Positions 10,765 through 23,084 are shown, counted from the stretch's first letter. The stretch is 64,000 nucleotides of DNA from Sambucus nigra (GCA_949130495.1 OX422221.1:23943917-24007916), one strand, 5' to 3'. Made by a program: numbers and translations. Notes: a model not told the origin generated them from the sequence alone.

Positions 10765-12162
10765 TAGTATTCAGTGAAAATATCATAACAAAATTCCCAA
10801 AGAAAAGAAAACTCCCCACGACATTCTTCTCCCTCAAACCAACCTCATTCCTCCTCAACTTATCCACCCCAACAACTCCCAACTGGAAAAACCCTAGGAA
10901 ACCAACCCTAGGGTTGCGCAGTCCCCTCGTGGGCCTCTTTAAGGGTGGCCCCTCCCCTTAGGGTTTGGGTTCAAGGATCACGATGCCTAATTTTTATTTC
11001 TTGACCGGATTTCCTCATTTTTAGGACTGATTTCTCTGGACTAAATAGACTCTTATTATGGACCTATGAAGTGGTAGATTATTGGTATGATTTTTCCTTA
11101 TTTGGAGCAGTAACCTGTTTTGGGTATTTGGCTCTATCCCTAACAAAGATTGAATTATTCAAAGTGGGGTCCGAAAAGGAAAGATGATTGAACTAATCAA
11201 AGGAGAAGGATCGCAAGGAGGGATGTCTGCTTATATAATACCGGTGTGTTTCCTAAGTATAGTTCACAAGGGTACGCGTAGTGGTTACAACTCTAACCTC
11301 CAAGCAAAATGTTCCCAATCACGGTTGAAGGTATTAACTGAAACTGCTACAACCTTGCTAAGTTGACTAGGTATCACAGGGCACTAAACCGAGTCCAGTC
11401 ATGAGTTCAGAAATAAACTAAATAGAACTCATATTAAATATCGGTGACTCATCCCAAATAGGCATAAATACCGAATATTCAACTAAAAACTGAGTATTCA
11501 ACCTATATCGGCTTCCACTTGGGACTCATTTGGTTGTTTTCTATGTGATTTGTCTCGTTTAGCATAGATTTTTTAACTAGGGGTAAGATATATTTATATA
11601 TAAAAGTTTATAATTTGCTATTTCTTTCCATATTTTTCTACTGAAATCATTTGGAAATTGTGTGCTTATTATTTTTGGAACGGTTCAATAGACAAGTGCA
11701 CCATGGGCAATTATATCAGTTTGACAATGCTATGCATATTAAATGATAATTTTATCATTACCTAATTAATCAAAAATATTATACTTGTTTTTCTCTTCTT
11801 TAAATAAAAAAATATTGGGCTCTTTAAATCGCATATCGTTGCGTGTTGCCTAAAGTAGATGCCCATACCGAGTGCAGGCCTATGAATTGCTAGTTTAGAC
11901 TATATGGGAGTCTCGTGGGTCTTGCCATTTCCACGACAAAAATTTAGTTGTTTATCTATTTGGGTAGAAAAAGACACTTAGCACTCGTGGTCGTATCCTT
12001 CAGGTCACGAATCTTCTTACCGGTGTCTTGATATCATTGACCTGTTGCATGTTCTGGTAGACTAAATTCTTTGCCATGTGTCCATGGTGGTGTATACCAT
12101 AGTACAAAAGACCTTTTGTTGATCTCAAGATGTTTTTGTTTTAATTTTCTAGTTTGTTTTCT
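10765..12162. other. Non-coding part of OMT intron 2 (block A)
   Basis: No recognisable gene. The start (about 10765-11000) looks like transcribed leader sequence with AACCCTAGG motifs and is shared with block B, where it is duplicated. The rest is unique-looking AT-rich DNA with no domain in any frame. Confidence 0.4.
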
Positions 12163-13781
12163 AACAACACTGATATTTTATTAAGTGCGGAAAAATGATA
12201 CTTGATACATGAGCGTGACTTAGCTACTTATATACAAAGAGTCCAACGAATGTCTCCTAACTATCCCTAGAATCATGCTAAATTATAAGCCATCCCATTA
12301 GTATAGGAGGAGAGTTTGAAACATTCAACATTCTTCAAATAAAAACATGCATGATTATAACAGTAGGTATGACTATTGCATCAAATATCTTGTATTAGGT
12401 AGCTCCACATCTGTAGCTTTTATGTGGGTCCATTGGAGTTCTAGTTTGGCCGAGATTTAAGCCAAGGCATGCAATTGGGTCAAGTTGGTTCCTTATATTT
12501 TTCAATACTCCCCCCACAAGTGAAGGTGGGGTGCATAGCACACACCAAACTTGTCTCGAAGACACAGTACTATTCTCATTAATTTAAAAATAACACGCAT
12601 GGACTTTTTTAAAGGCATATCATTAGTAACCACACTCAGGTAGACACTTCATAGAAGGAGCTGGTTAATCTGTTTTTTGGATAATACTCCCCCTCAAGTG
12701 AAGGTGGGGTGCAATCTACACAACAAGATTGTCTCGAGGAAACTGAAATTGCTTGGTTGATAAAGGTTTGGTTATGAGTGCGATCAAACCAAGTGAAAAG
12801 ATCTCCACTATGACCAAAAACATTGAAAATTTTCAAACAGTAGATTCTAAAACTGCTGAGTTGACTAAGGTTTGGTTATGAATGCGATCAAACCGAGTGA
12901 AAAAATCTCCACTATCACCCAAAACCTTGAAAATAATCGGAACCCATATGATTTCCGTCGCGTTACATGCAATGGCGCGATACTCAGCTTCATAAAAAAA
13001 TATATAAGGTATCTTGGACAGTAATGAGTTTGATCAAAATTGATTCAGAGGCTTAATTATCGATTTTGGCTGGATCGACACTTGTGATGGCCCACTTGGG
13101 CCAAAATGAGCTCGATCACAATGGATTCAGAGCCTCTATGCTTCATAGGCTTGATCAAGATGGATTCAGTGTCAGTAAGTTTTTTAATGATGGTAGCAAG
13201 AAAGTCATTAAAAAAATTTAATTAATTAAGTTTTGTATACGTAAGAATATTGAGCGCGACATCAATGGATTCACATGTTCATATCTGAGATGGTAAGGAC
13301 ACAAAGGAATTCACTATGAAGCTTTTGAATTTGCAGGCATCTTCAAATGTTGACATATAGCCAAAGGATACTCTTAACAGCTCCAATCAGTTTTCCATGT
13401 AATATATCATGATCACCCCAGCACACGTGTCTAGCTTCAATCTTGGTAACAAGAAAACCAACATACTTTGCACATGCACCAGGATTGCAAAAGCATCCTT
13501 CCCGTCACAGAGTGTACTCCATAAATTGTGCCTGCTCTCATTATCACACCTTAATGCAAAAGCATATTCCTCTCAGCGATGTTGTATCACTTTTGTGTCC
13601 GGCGGACGGTAGCAATAAATGGTGGCTACCATCGCCGGAGAAATGGTGTTACGTATGGACTACCAGGATCAGTAAGAATAGTCGCGAGAGTTTTATTGCT
13701 CTGATACCATGTAGGAGTTTAAGATTATAAAAGAAGGAATAACAACACTGATATTTTATTAAGTGCATGAAAATGATACTT
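12163..13781 (-). mobile_element. Decayed copia element with LTR remnants (block A)
   Basis: The left LTR remnant (about 12163-12507) reads from the minus strand as TATTGAAAAATATAAGG and abuts a purine tract (GTGGGGGGAG, complement of 12508-12517). The right LTR remnant starts at 13710 directly after the complement of a tRNA-Met primer site (TGGTATCAGAGCA, 13697-13709). Both share AACAACACTGATATTTTATTAAGTGC. The interior keeps only scraps of RNase H (EAEYRAIACNAT near 12960-13000) and the LRGSI-type pol terminus (about 12640-12740). The right LTR is cut at about 13781. Confidence 0.65.
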
Positions 13782-14389
13782 TGTTTTAATTATTTATTCA
13801 AAGAACATTATATCTAAAACACGATGAGGTTCTTTACATTTTGAGAATTTATATTTTCTGTAAGACATAGATAGACGTGATGTGATGCTCCTATAACATG
13901 CTTCTTCTGAATTGAAACTTTTCTTCTGGATGGTCTTTAATAATTTTAAGTCCCTCTTTATTAACAAGGTATTTGACTACTAAATGATAAAAAAATATGT
14001 TGCCTTCATGAAAAGTGTTTAGCACCTGAATTGATGAGGGGTTATGAGCGAGGCTTCTATATTTGTAATTGGATTCAGTATGCAGTTCACCATGTGCCAC
14101 TTAAGTATTATTTAATTTAGTTTGTTGAAACAGAGGAATATACTTTAGATTTTGTACTTTTAGGATTTAAAATAATATTGATTATGGATATAGGACAACA
14201 AACATTTCGTTTTCATTTTTAGTCCCTAATTTCAAATTAAAGGAACATGTGGCATGATGTGATTGATTGACGTTTTATGAATCTGGGTCAACACTAGCCT
14301 AGTCCTTTAAAATAGCTAAATATCTCAACACCCTTATTTAGTGCTATAATAATATATGACAATAGAGAATGACAAAGGTTGCAATGCAG

Positions 14390-14743
14390 GTGTGGAACAT
14401 GTTAGGGGAGATATGTTTGAAAGTGTTCCTAGTGGAGATGCCATTTTTATGAAGGTAATTTTAAATCCTGCACTAACAAGCTCTTAGGTTGTGTTTAATA
14501 GGGTTCATTGGAAACAATTTACAAGGCAAATAAGATTTTTGAGACTTCCGAACCTTTTGGTGTTTTTATTTGCTTGTATATACATTGGAAATGTTTTCAA
14601 ACTTACACCACTGTACAACTAGGTTAAGCACATTGTAGAAATTTTTCTTGCAAAACTTTTCTTTGTGGGAGGGTGGTAAGAAAAAATGTCCAAAAAAATA
14701 TTTTCCTGTCAATTTTTCATCCCTCCATATGAAACACAACCTT

Positions 14744-14796
<53 letters not shown>

Positions 14797-16720
14797 CGAC
14801 ACTTGGGGGTCCTTTTGCTAGGCCCAATTGTGGGGACAATGTGACAATTGTTGGTGAATGAAGATTTGTCTACCATTTTGTGTGTTTGATTGCCGGTATT
14901 TTTCATTGTAAATTTTTTAGACATATCATATCAACATTCATATTTTGTCATCCAGTTGGGAAATAATTTCACACAATTTTTGTTCACCTATACATGATGG
15001 CAAGGTTTTCTCAAAAGTGAAAACTATTTTTTTAACTGTTTTTCTAGGTTAATTTTTTTTAATTTTGTTAAAACCAATTTAAAAATGTTTTTTTAATTTT
15101 TCGTTAAAACTGTTTTCTGCTTGCGACCCGGGGGGGGGGGGGGGGTCTAAAAGCTGTTTTTCACTAAAACAATTTTTCGCGTTGAATATTTTTTTTCTAA
15201 AAATGTATTTTTCAGAAAAAAATGTTTTTCGTTAAAAAAAATGTTTTTTTTTCAAAACAGTTTTTTATTATTAAATTATTTTTTTCTTCAAAACTATTTA
15301 TATTTTATTTTTCTTAAAAACTATTTTTTTAAATGTTTTTGACTAAAACAATTTTTCTAAAAAATTGTTTCTCACTAAAAACTATTTTTCATTTAAAAAT
15401 TGTTTTATTTTTTTAAAAAATATATTTTTCATTATTAAATTTTGTTTTCATTAAAAACTATTTTTTGTGAAATTGTTTTTTTTTTTCTTAAAATTGTTTC
15501 ACTTGCGGGCTAAATTTTTTTTTGTGTTAAAACTACATTTTTTTGTTATAATTGCTTCACTTTTTGGCTAAAAAATATATTTTTAAATGTTTTTTATTGC
15601 AAACTATTTTTCTTAAAAAAACTATCAGCCCCTCATTGTTAAAAACTAATTTTAAGCCCTGGTTTTTTATGTGCGCTGTTTTTTTGTTGTTAAAAACTAT
15701 TTGCCCCTCGTTATTCGTTGTTCAATCAGGTGGCATCAAAGATATTCTACCAGAAATAGTATACGGAAGACTAACCCCCAAATATATCAAAATTGAAAAA
15801 AAAAATCTGTAATACAGTGTCTCAGGTCTGACACCTCAGGAAGTTCTTTAATGGTGTATAACCAAACACATAAAAAATTTTGTAATGCACATGACATGCT
15901 AAGGAGCTCCATCTTTTTAATGGTGTATAACCAAACACAGAGGGTAGTTTTTTTCTCAAGCAAACAACCTAGAGAAAGTATATCTAAGGTATTTTGAACC
16001 CCGAAACAAAATGTAAACACCATATTAGTACCCGTAAAAAAACAAATAGAAAATATAAGCAACAAAGAGCGCAGCATACATAAAAATTGAAAACAAGTAG
16101 TTAAAAAAATATAAAGATCAAACAGCGACAACATACACCCTCAGGTCTGGTGGTTGCTTGAAAAATCTAATTTTGAGCTCCATTTTTACCCAAAATAACC
16201 ATCATAATAGTAAAAGTTGAATAAGAAAATAAATAAGAAGGGGCACAATCATAGTAAAAGTTGAATAAGAAAATAAATAAGAAGGGGCACAATCATATAA
16301 TACACCAGTTTCCACTACATTTATGCACATATTAAAAAATGTAAATATATAAAACTATAAACCCGGTAAGTATACAACGAATCAAAATCATACAAAATAT
16401 ATAGACTAACCTCAAAGCAAGCAAATGTGAAAGAAAAAATGAAGTCCGGGGAGAAAAAAATAATTGGGTATTGCAAAGGCCACTACCAAAAAATATATCA
16501 AATCACTACCTCTGGAAACAAAAACAAATGGCAAGGCACAACCTCGATCCAATTCCTGCCACGTGAAAATATAAAACTATCAGCACAACAAAGTACCAAC
16601 GAAATTTATGAATTTTTAAGGGACTTTTGATTAACCATTTTTGTCAAGCTCGTTCTCTCTACAGTTGTTTTCTTCCTTCAATCCCTCTCAAACGCCTTTG
16701 CTTCCTCTACAGTTTCTGTC

Positions 16721-16759
<39 letters not shown>

Positions 16760-16942
16760 ATGCTCTCGTGCGGACTAGTCCACATTTTAAAAATGCGGAC
16801 CGGACATGTGTCACCTAACGTTACCCCTAGAAATTATCGCCTAAATTATAGACACACTCTCTCTCTCCTTTATGCGCTCACCGCCTGATGACACATGTCC
16901 ATTCCGCATTCTTAAAATGCGGACTAATCCGCACAACAGCAG

Positions 16943-16977
<35 letters not shown>

Positions 16978-17865
16978 CAATTGTTAAACAACATTGCAAA
17001 CATCTTATAATGGCTTTTTTGGTATGTGTTATGCAATGGAGGATCTTAAGCAATGATAATGTGGGCAACTTCCCACCCTCATTTTTTGGGAAAAGAAAAC
17101 TAGCTACAAAAGTTTGTGGTGTAAATAAAAACTTTGCATCTTTGACCACCTTGAAGCGAAAAATTACCTATTTGAAATTTTTTCATTGGTTACTATAACG
17201 GTTTGTTTCATCTACTGTAATTTTTCCACTGAATATGTTAAGCACACAATATTGCAATCATCGTAATTGTATGTGTTACACATGAAAATATGATGCGACC
17301 GGACACCACTTCCACAGTAGAATAAATTGTGTCCATCTAGGTGCTTTTATAATGAAAATGAAGATCACTCCTCAAATATTTTCTCTAGCGCTTTTTAAAA
17401 TATTTACAGGATGTTGTTATTAATTAAATTTTTTTATTAAACATTATATTTTTTGCTTATCCTATTACGAGTTTCTGGATGCATCACTTGTTGTGTGACG
17501 GTATTTAGGATTATTATTTTGTGATTCGATAATGTAATATGTGGTACTTGATAATGTTTTTTCAATAGTGGATACTTCATGACTGGAGTGATGATCATTG
17601 CATGAAATTGCTAAAGAACTGCTACAAGGCATTGCCGTATGATGGTAAGGTAATAGTTATGGACGCCATTCTTCCTGTGATTCCCGACACTAGTGCATCT
17701 GAAAAGAGCAGGATGCAAATGGACCTTGTTGTGATGACTCATTACCAGGGAGGAAAAGAGCGCACTGAACAAGAGTTTTTTGCTTTAGCAAAAGGAGCTG
17801 GATTTGTAGGCATTAGATTGAAGTGCCTTATCTTCAACTTATGGGTCATGGAGTTTTACAAGTAG
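14390..17865 (+). CDS. O-methyltransferase gene 1, exons 3 and 4 (caffeate OMT-like, 5' part not in window)
   Basis: Exon 3 is 14390-14454 and exon 4 is 17569-17865, ending in TAG. Both have clean GT-AG borders and keep frame with the phases seen in gene 2. Exon 3 encodes [20 protein letters not shown] and exon 4 begins [11 protein letters not shown], which holds the catalytic His of this family. Exon 4 also has [10 protein letters not shown] with the conserved Glu and ends WVMEFYK, a normal C-terminus. Compared with gene 2 there are five changes in the 98 residues of exon 4 and one in exon 3. Exons 1 and 2 are not found in the 14 kb upstream, which is filled by transposons. They may lie left of the window or be lost, so this may be a functional gene end or a fragment. 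Confidence 0.8.
14744..14796. repeat. (CA)n(TA)n microsatellite
   Basis: A short CA run passes into a TA run inside OMT intron 3. The block B partner (51013-51129) is more than twice as long. Confidence 0.95.
15000..15660. repeat. Imperfect short-period repeat rich in TTAAAAACTATTTTTC, with a poly-G run
   Basis: Variants of AAAACTATTTTTCATTAAAA and its near-complements recur dozens of times, so the stretch is nearly all A and T. It is broken by a run of about 18 G at 15129-15146. It lies in OMT intron 3 and is matched at 51350-52000. Confidence 0.7.
16206..16295. repeat. Two tandem copies of a 44-bp unit
   Basis: The unit starting ATAGTAAAAGTTGAATAAG and ending GGGGCACAATC occurs twice in a row. 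The same pair is present in block B at about 52458-52547, so it predates the segmental duplication. Confidence 0.85.
16761..16941. mobile_element. Palindromic MITE inserted in a TA microsatellite (block A)
   Basis: The left end TGCTCTCGTGCGGACTAGTC and the inverted right end TGCTGTTGTGCGGATTAGTC match over about 45 bp, continuing with CATTTTAARAATGCGG and GGACATGTGTCA on each arm. It is flanked by (TA)n on both sides (16722-16757 and 16947-16972). It is non-coding and of unknown superfamily. Confidence 0.7.
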
Positions 17866-18916
17866 ATGACTTGTTAGTGATCCATATTTCATGTTAAAAA
17901 CTACTATTCATCTTATGATAATCAATAATTTTGTATGAGTAATTTTGGAGGGACTCACAAATCCTATGCCTAAATCAGACCCGCCGAGTTATCAAAAGGG
18001 CATTGGTTAGTGTTTTTAGTAGATCTCAAAGTGGATCTCACACATTAACCAATATATGACTACAACATCATCTCGGTCTGATTTCTTAATTTGTGCGTTT
18101 CTCTAAAATTGATAATTTCATAAAAACTTTCTTGTTGTCTTAGTATCGAATTTAAATCAAAGTTGGAATTCTATTTTTGTAAGATAAACATCATCCCATT
18201 CTATTACTTACTTTGTAATTCTCCTAAGCATGTATCGATTTAATATTATGGTGGGTGGTACATGAATGTGTGTTGTGTGTGGAGAGAAAGTGATAATAAA
18301 TATCGTCTTTTTTTCTCGTGTCCATTCTCAAATACGATTTCGAGAGTTGTCCCCAAGAAATGTGTCTTGTAATCAGATGTTGTGCTTTCTCAGAATACCA
18401 TAGTGGTAAATTAACGTGTGAAGTTAAGTTATAGGCAATGTATCAATGTCTTGTTTTTTAAAGTCTTGACATGAAATATAAGACGCTATTACTTGTTGTA
18501 GACTTCTCGAAAAGTGAAAAAATTCCATCGAAATGAGCACTTAGAAGAACATAGTGTAAAGCAAAGATAGGTAGTGGGTTTTGCCAATATTGTTTCTAAC
18601 GTGTTTGGCACTAAATCATCACTAAATCTTTTCTAGTATTTTTTATAAATAAGTGGATGGAGGGACAACAAATTATGAAGGGATTTTGAGCTCAAATATA
18701 TCTCTAAAAAAGTGAAAAGTCAGAAGATCTTTCGAACATTGATTAGCATGGAAGAATTACTCTTAATTCTACGAGAAATATTAAAGGTCTGTTTGATTAT
18801 GAATTTAGAAAATATGGTTTAAAAACTAATTTTGAGACTAATTTTATAAACTAATTTTTAAAAAATTTCTAGCATATGTTATAATTGATCAACATTTATA
18901 TGGTTGGATGGCATTT
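17866..18916. other. 3' flank of OMT gene 1
   Basis: No gene. AATCAATAATTTTGTATG at about 17920 is a plausible polyadenylation signal region for OMT exon 4. The rest is AT-rich and shared with block B. Confidence 0.5.
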
Positions 18917-19409
18917 TGTAACACTCCATATTTTTGAGTTTTGAGAATTAAATAATTTGGTTATTTTAAATTACACACATGTCATTGAATTAAATATTAT
19001 GTGTTTATTAAAATAATAATTGGGAGAAATAATTATTAGTATTTACGGAATAAAGTTACTAAGTGAATAGTAAATAACTTTCAATAATTATTATACGTCA
19101 TAGCGAGTGATATCGACGTGACTGTGCTATATCTCAATCGGAAGTCGCTTGTAGACAATATGAAGGTCGAGGTGGGAAATTTATGTGTAGTGACTCGGAT
19201 GGCGATTTCGAGGTCACAGTTGATTCCGAATGGGTCCAAATAGTCAGAATAGTGTACTCGGATGTGCTGATTGGGTTCCAGGGGGTTTTTAGACCAACCC
19301 GACACCAAGTAAGGGTGTTTCGGTCATTTAGGAGCCTAGGGTAGAAGGAAATCCGAAAATTATAGTTTTTTATGTGCCCCTATGAGTCACTACACCAAAA
19401 TTGGCAAAT

Positions 19410-19640
19410 TGTCACCTTTCAGCCGGCCAGCCTTGTCAAGGTCATTGACCGTGACAAAAAACACGCGTTTTATGTCACGGTCATTGACCTTGACACGACC
19501 GTGACAACTAATTGTCACGGTCATTGACCGTGACTAGTCCATGACAAATTTACTTGTCACGGACTTGTCACGGTCAATGACCGTGACAATAATTTTAAAA
19601 CTTGTCACGGTCAAAGACCTTGACACGACCGTGACAATAT
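19410..19640. repeat. Left subterminal palindrome array of the CACTA element
   Basis: About nine half or full copies of TTGTCACGGTCATTGACCGT and variants with AATGACC or TTGACAC lie within 230 bp. Full copies form a near-perfect 21-bp palindrome. In CACTA elements such sites bind the TnpA protein. Confidence 0.8.
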
Positions 19641-19689
19641 TTGCAGCAAAAACCCTATCCCCCTTCTTTTTTCCCTCCCGCGCCGTTCC

Positions 19690-19693
<4 letters not shown>

Positions 19694-19749
<56 letters not shown>
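19694..19749. repeat. (CT)n microsatellite
   Basis: An uninterrupted CT run inside the CACTA element, followed by a shorter CT run at about 19765-19781 and TA/TG runs to 19860. Confidence 0.95.
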
Positions 19750-19754
<5 letters not shown>

Positions 19755-19857
19755 CAGGTCCATTTTCTCTCTCTCTCTCTCTTCCATTTATATATATATT
19801 TGTGTGTATATTTATGTGTGTATGTGTATATATATATGTGTGTATGTGTGTGCATGT

Positions 19858-20104
19858 GTGGGGGGCGGGGCAGGGGGTGGGGGGTAGGGGGTTGGGCGGG
19901 GTGGGGCAGGGTGGGGGAGGGGGTGGAGGAGGGGGGCAGGGGGTGGGGTGGGGTGGGGTGTGTGTGTGTGTGTGTGTGTGTGTGGTGGTGGAGGGGGTGG
20001 TGGAGGGGGGCAGGGGTGGGGTGGAGTGTTGTGTGTGTGTGTGGTGTGTGGTGGGGGAGGGGGTGGAGGGGGTGGTGGAGGGGGGGAGGGGGTGGGGTGG
20101 GGTG

Positions 20105-20150
<46 letters not shown>

Positions 20151-20360
20151 GTGGGGGAGGGGGTGGTGGAGGGGGGAGGAGGGGGTGGTGGAGGGGGGCA
20201 GGGGGTGGGGTGTGTGTGTGTGTGTGTGTGTGGTGGTGTGTGGTGGGGGAGGGGGTGGTGGAGGGGGGGAGGGGGTGGGGTGGGGTGTGTGTGTGGTGGT
20301 GTGTGGTAGGGGATGGGGTGGAGGGGGTGGTGGAGTGGGGGAGGGGTGGGGTGGGGTGTG
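19858..20360 (+). repeat. G-rich minisatellite of GGGGTGG and (GT)n units
   Basis: Blocks of GGGGGTGGTGGAGGGGGG alternate with (GT)n for about 500 bp, with almost no C on this strand. Long open frames across it (glycine-rich forward, histidine/proline-rich reverse) are artefacts of the repeat. Many runs of three or more G at short spacing make G-quadruplex formation likely. Confidence 0.9.
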
Positions 20361-21100
20361 TGTGTATACATAATCTAAAAATTCAAACTCAGATTCAACT
20401 AGAAATAAACCAAACCAAAGTAAATTGCTACCAATTTCAACTCTATTAGTTAAATTATAAATGTAATAGAATTAATCCATATAAATCAGATTTTAATCAC
20501 AATTAGGTTTTAGAGTTACATAGATAGGCATAATCTAAATCAATTTCAGTCCTACAAATATTCTAATTAACTTGCCTCAAATTTGATGAATAACAAGGGC
20601 TAAAAGTAGGTGCATGTGTGTGTGTGGTGGTGGAGGGGGTGGTGGAGGGGGGGAGGGGGTGGGGTGGGGTGTGGTGGTGTGTGTGTGTGTGTGTGTGGTG
20701 GTGTGTGGTGGGGGAGGGGGTGGAGGGGGTGGTGGAGGGGGGGAGGGGGTGGGGTGTGTGTGTATACATAATCTAAAAATTCTAACTAAGATTCAACTAG
20801 AAATAAACAAAACCAAAGTAAATTGCCACCAATTTCAATTCTATTAGTTAAATTATAAATGTAATAGAATTAATCCATATAAATCAGATTTTAATCACAA
20901 TTAGGTTTTAGAGTTACATAGATAGGCATAATCTAAATCAATTTCAGTCCTACAAATATTTTAATTAACTTGCCTCAAATTTGATGAATAACAAGGGCTA
21001 AAAGTAGGTGCGTGTGTGTGTGGCGGGGGCAGGGGGGCAGGGGGGGCAGGGGGTGGGGGTGGTGGAGGGGGACAGGGGGTGGGGTGGGGTGGGGTGTGTG
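20361..21100. repeat. Composite tandem repeat: about 245-bp AT-rich unit alternating with G-rich blocks
   Basis: The unit starting ATACATAATCTAAAAATTC at 20367 recurs at 20764 with few changes. Each copy is followed by a G-rich block (about 20611-20758 and 21010-21100). The whole unit is therefore about 400 bp, duplicated inside the CACTA element. Confidence 0.85.
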
Positions 21101-21188
21101 TGTACTATTAATTCAATTAGGTAAAATGAAATGTGTACTATTAACATTTTTTTTTTATCTGTACTAATAACAGTTTTTTACAGCAAAA

Positions 21189-22841
21189 ATGTCTCCTTCA
21201 GATGTTAGGGCGAAGATGATGATGTTGTTTATGATGATGTCGTCTGGGTTCGGTGGTAGCGGAGGCGACGAGGGCTCCTCCGCCCCTAGGCTCCCCAAAT
21301 ATGGAAAATTTGGGATTACCGTCGAAAACAAGTCGGAGCTTTTAGCGAGATCCCTCGAGCTGCTAAAGACGGTCATCGACTCGGGGTTTATGAGTTGGAA
21401 GGAGGTGCCGTATGAGCTCAAGTTAGCTGTTTGGGCGGCACTAGAGGTAATATTTATATGAATATTTCAATTTATTTTTATATTTATATTTATATTTATT
21501 CGCAACTAACATTGTATTTGTTGGACAGGAACAATTCAACTTGGATCCAAAGCTACGCGATTCCGTCTTGGAGCAGTTGAGGGAGCAACACAAGACGTGG
21601 AAGAAAAATATGCGGACACGGTACTTTGGAAAAACACGAGAGTCCATTTTACAATGGCGCGGATCCGTCCCGCCCAAGGAGCCGATCTCATTGGCACAAT
21701 GGTAAAAGTTCATTGACAATGAGATCGAGGATCGACAATTGGCATCTCGCCAATCAGGGAGGGAAAATCGGGCTAAAAAGACGGACGTGCACTACTCCGG
21801 CCGGACCTCTTACGCTGAGGTGGAGCATAGGATGCAAGTAAGATTTAATTTATCTATAACTACGGAAATATATTATTGGATATTATTTTACTTTGCGGGG
21901 ACGATACTAATTTTACTTTACTTTATTTTATTTCAGGGGGTATGGAGTGGGCCAGGGGGTAAGCCACATAGGCTCGATACTTATGTGGATCTTCGGACGA
22001 AGATGGGGAAGGACAAGGAGGTGTCCCGAGCGTCGCGGCCACGATTGTAAGTAATCCGAAAGTTTAATTATTGTTAATTACGTTATAATTTTTTAGTTAA
22101 CTTATTTTACTAATCATGTGCTTTTTGTCGTTTCAGGCAAAGCTTAAGGAAGTGCATGAGTCGCAGTCTGATGCCGACAAGGCAACTTTGTCCACAGACG
22201 CACTCAGCCAAGTGCTTGGCTCTGATCGCAAGGGGAGGACAAGGGGAGTGAGCTCGCGGGTGGCCAAATCTAGGATCATCGGATTGGAGACGAGCGACAC
22301 CGGCTTGGCTCGAACGGTGGATTCACACGACGCGAAGCTGTCCCGTTTGAAGGCAACGGTCCAAGATATGTACGCATTCATGAAGCGTACGCTGGGTGGA
22401 GACCGTAAAGGGAAAGGGAAAGGGAAGGAGAAGGCGGTGGAGGAGGAGGTGCGGGAGGACGAGGCGTAGGATGACGAGGATGTGGACCTCGCTGCTTCAT
22501 CACCGTCACGTTCGTACTTCGACGATCCAATTCCCTATTTGACGCCCTCCAACAGACCATTGTCGACAATTGGTTGGCCGAGCGTGTTCATATTGGACAT
22601 ATTTGATGGCCAGCGGATAGGGCGGGGGTTGAGGGACCCGAATATCGTCGAGGGTGGAATAGTCCATGGACGTGTGCTTCAAGAGATGGAGTCCAGGGTG
22701 CTCGTCACGCATGTCATACCCGGGAAGGAGAACTCCCTATTGTGGTTGCGCGAACAATGCGGCACGACGTATATTAGTGGGTGCGTCAATTCGTATGTCG
22801 TGTGGCCTACTCATCTCCTCAGTTTTATCCAAGACATGTAG
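21189..22841 (+). pseudogene. CACTA TnpA-like gene (plant transposase_24 type), damaged
   Basis: Exons inferred are 21189-21446, 21529-21837, 21937-22046 and 22138-22841. The first two introns are phase 0 with GT-AG ends. Exon 2 holds the En/Spm-type block with W and R residues (LREQHKTWKKNMRTRYFG), followed by YSGRTSYAEVEHRM. The last exon has a helical region and a C-terminal domain with HVIPGKENSLLWL and VVWPTHLLSF, seen in plant TnpA-like proteins. In-frame stops occur at 21703-21705 (TAA after W) and 22467-22469 (TAG). The third junction does not keep frame as drawn. The product would bind the subterminal palindromes, by analogy with maize TnpA. Confidence 0.65.
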
Positions 22842-23084
22842 TAACATTATTTTCAAGTTTGTCCATTTTAATTATATTTGGATTATATCGTCATGTATAT
22901 TATTTTTACTTTGAATATTTGGATTATACTGTCATGAATATATATTTGCATTATCTTTAGTTTGTGTTGGATATATGATGTTTGGAACAGGTACAAAGTT
23001 GCTATAACAGGTACAAATATACTGCTGGGCAGTGGCAGTGGCCATACTGCCCAGCAGATTTTTTTTAAATTCTGCCCAGAATTA

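Larger units (their letters stand above)
10179..19186. repeat. Segmental duplication block A (partner of 46364-55395)
   Basis: From AATAAACTATTATGATCTGG onward this block runs parallel to block B for about 9 kb, including copia remnants, OMT exons 3 and 4, and microsatellites. Differences are scattered substitutions, small indels, expanded microsatellites and a 264-bp duplication present only in B. The match stops at 19186, where A continues into a 12-kb repeat nest and B does not. Confidence 0.9.

Noticed and set aside
19541..20449. Long glycine-rich open frame (302 codons) and histidine/proline-rich frames on the other strand
   Set aside because: They run through CT, GT and G-rich simple repeats. 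The open state follows from the repeat composition, and no domain or splice context supports a protein.
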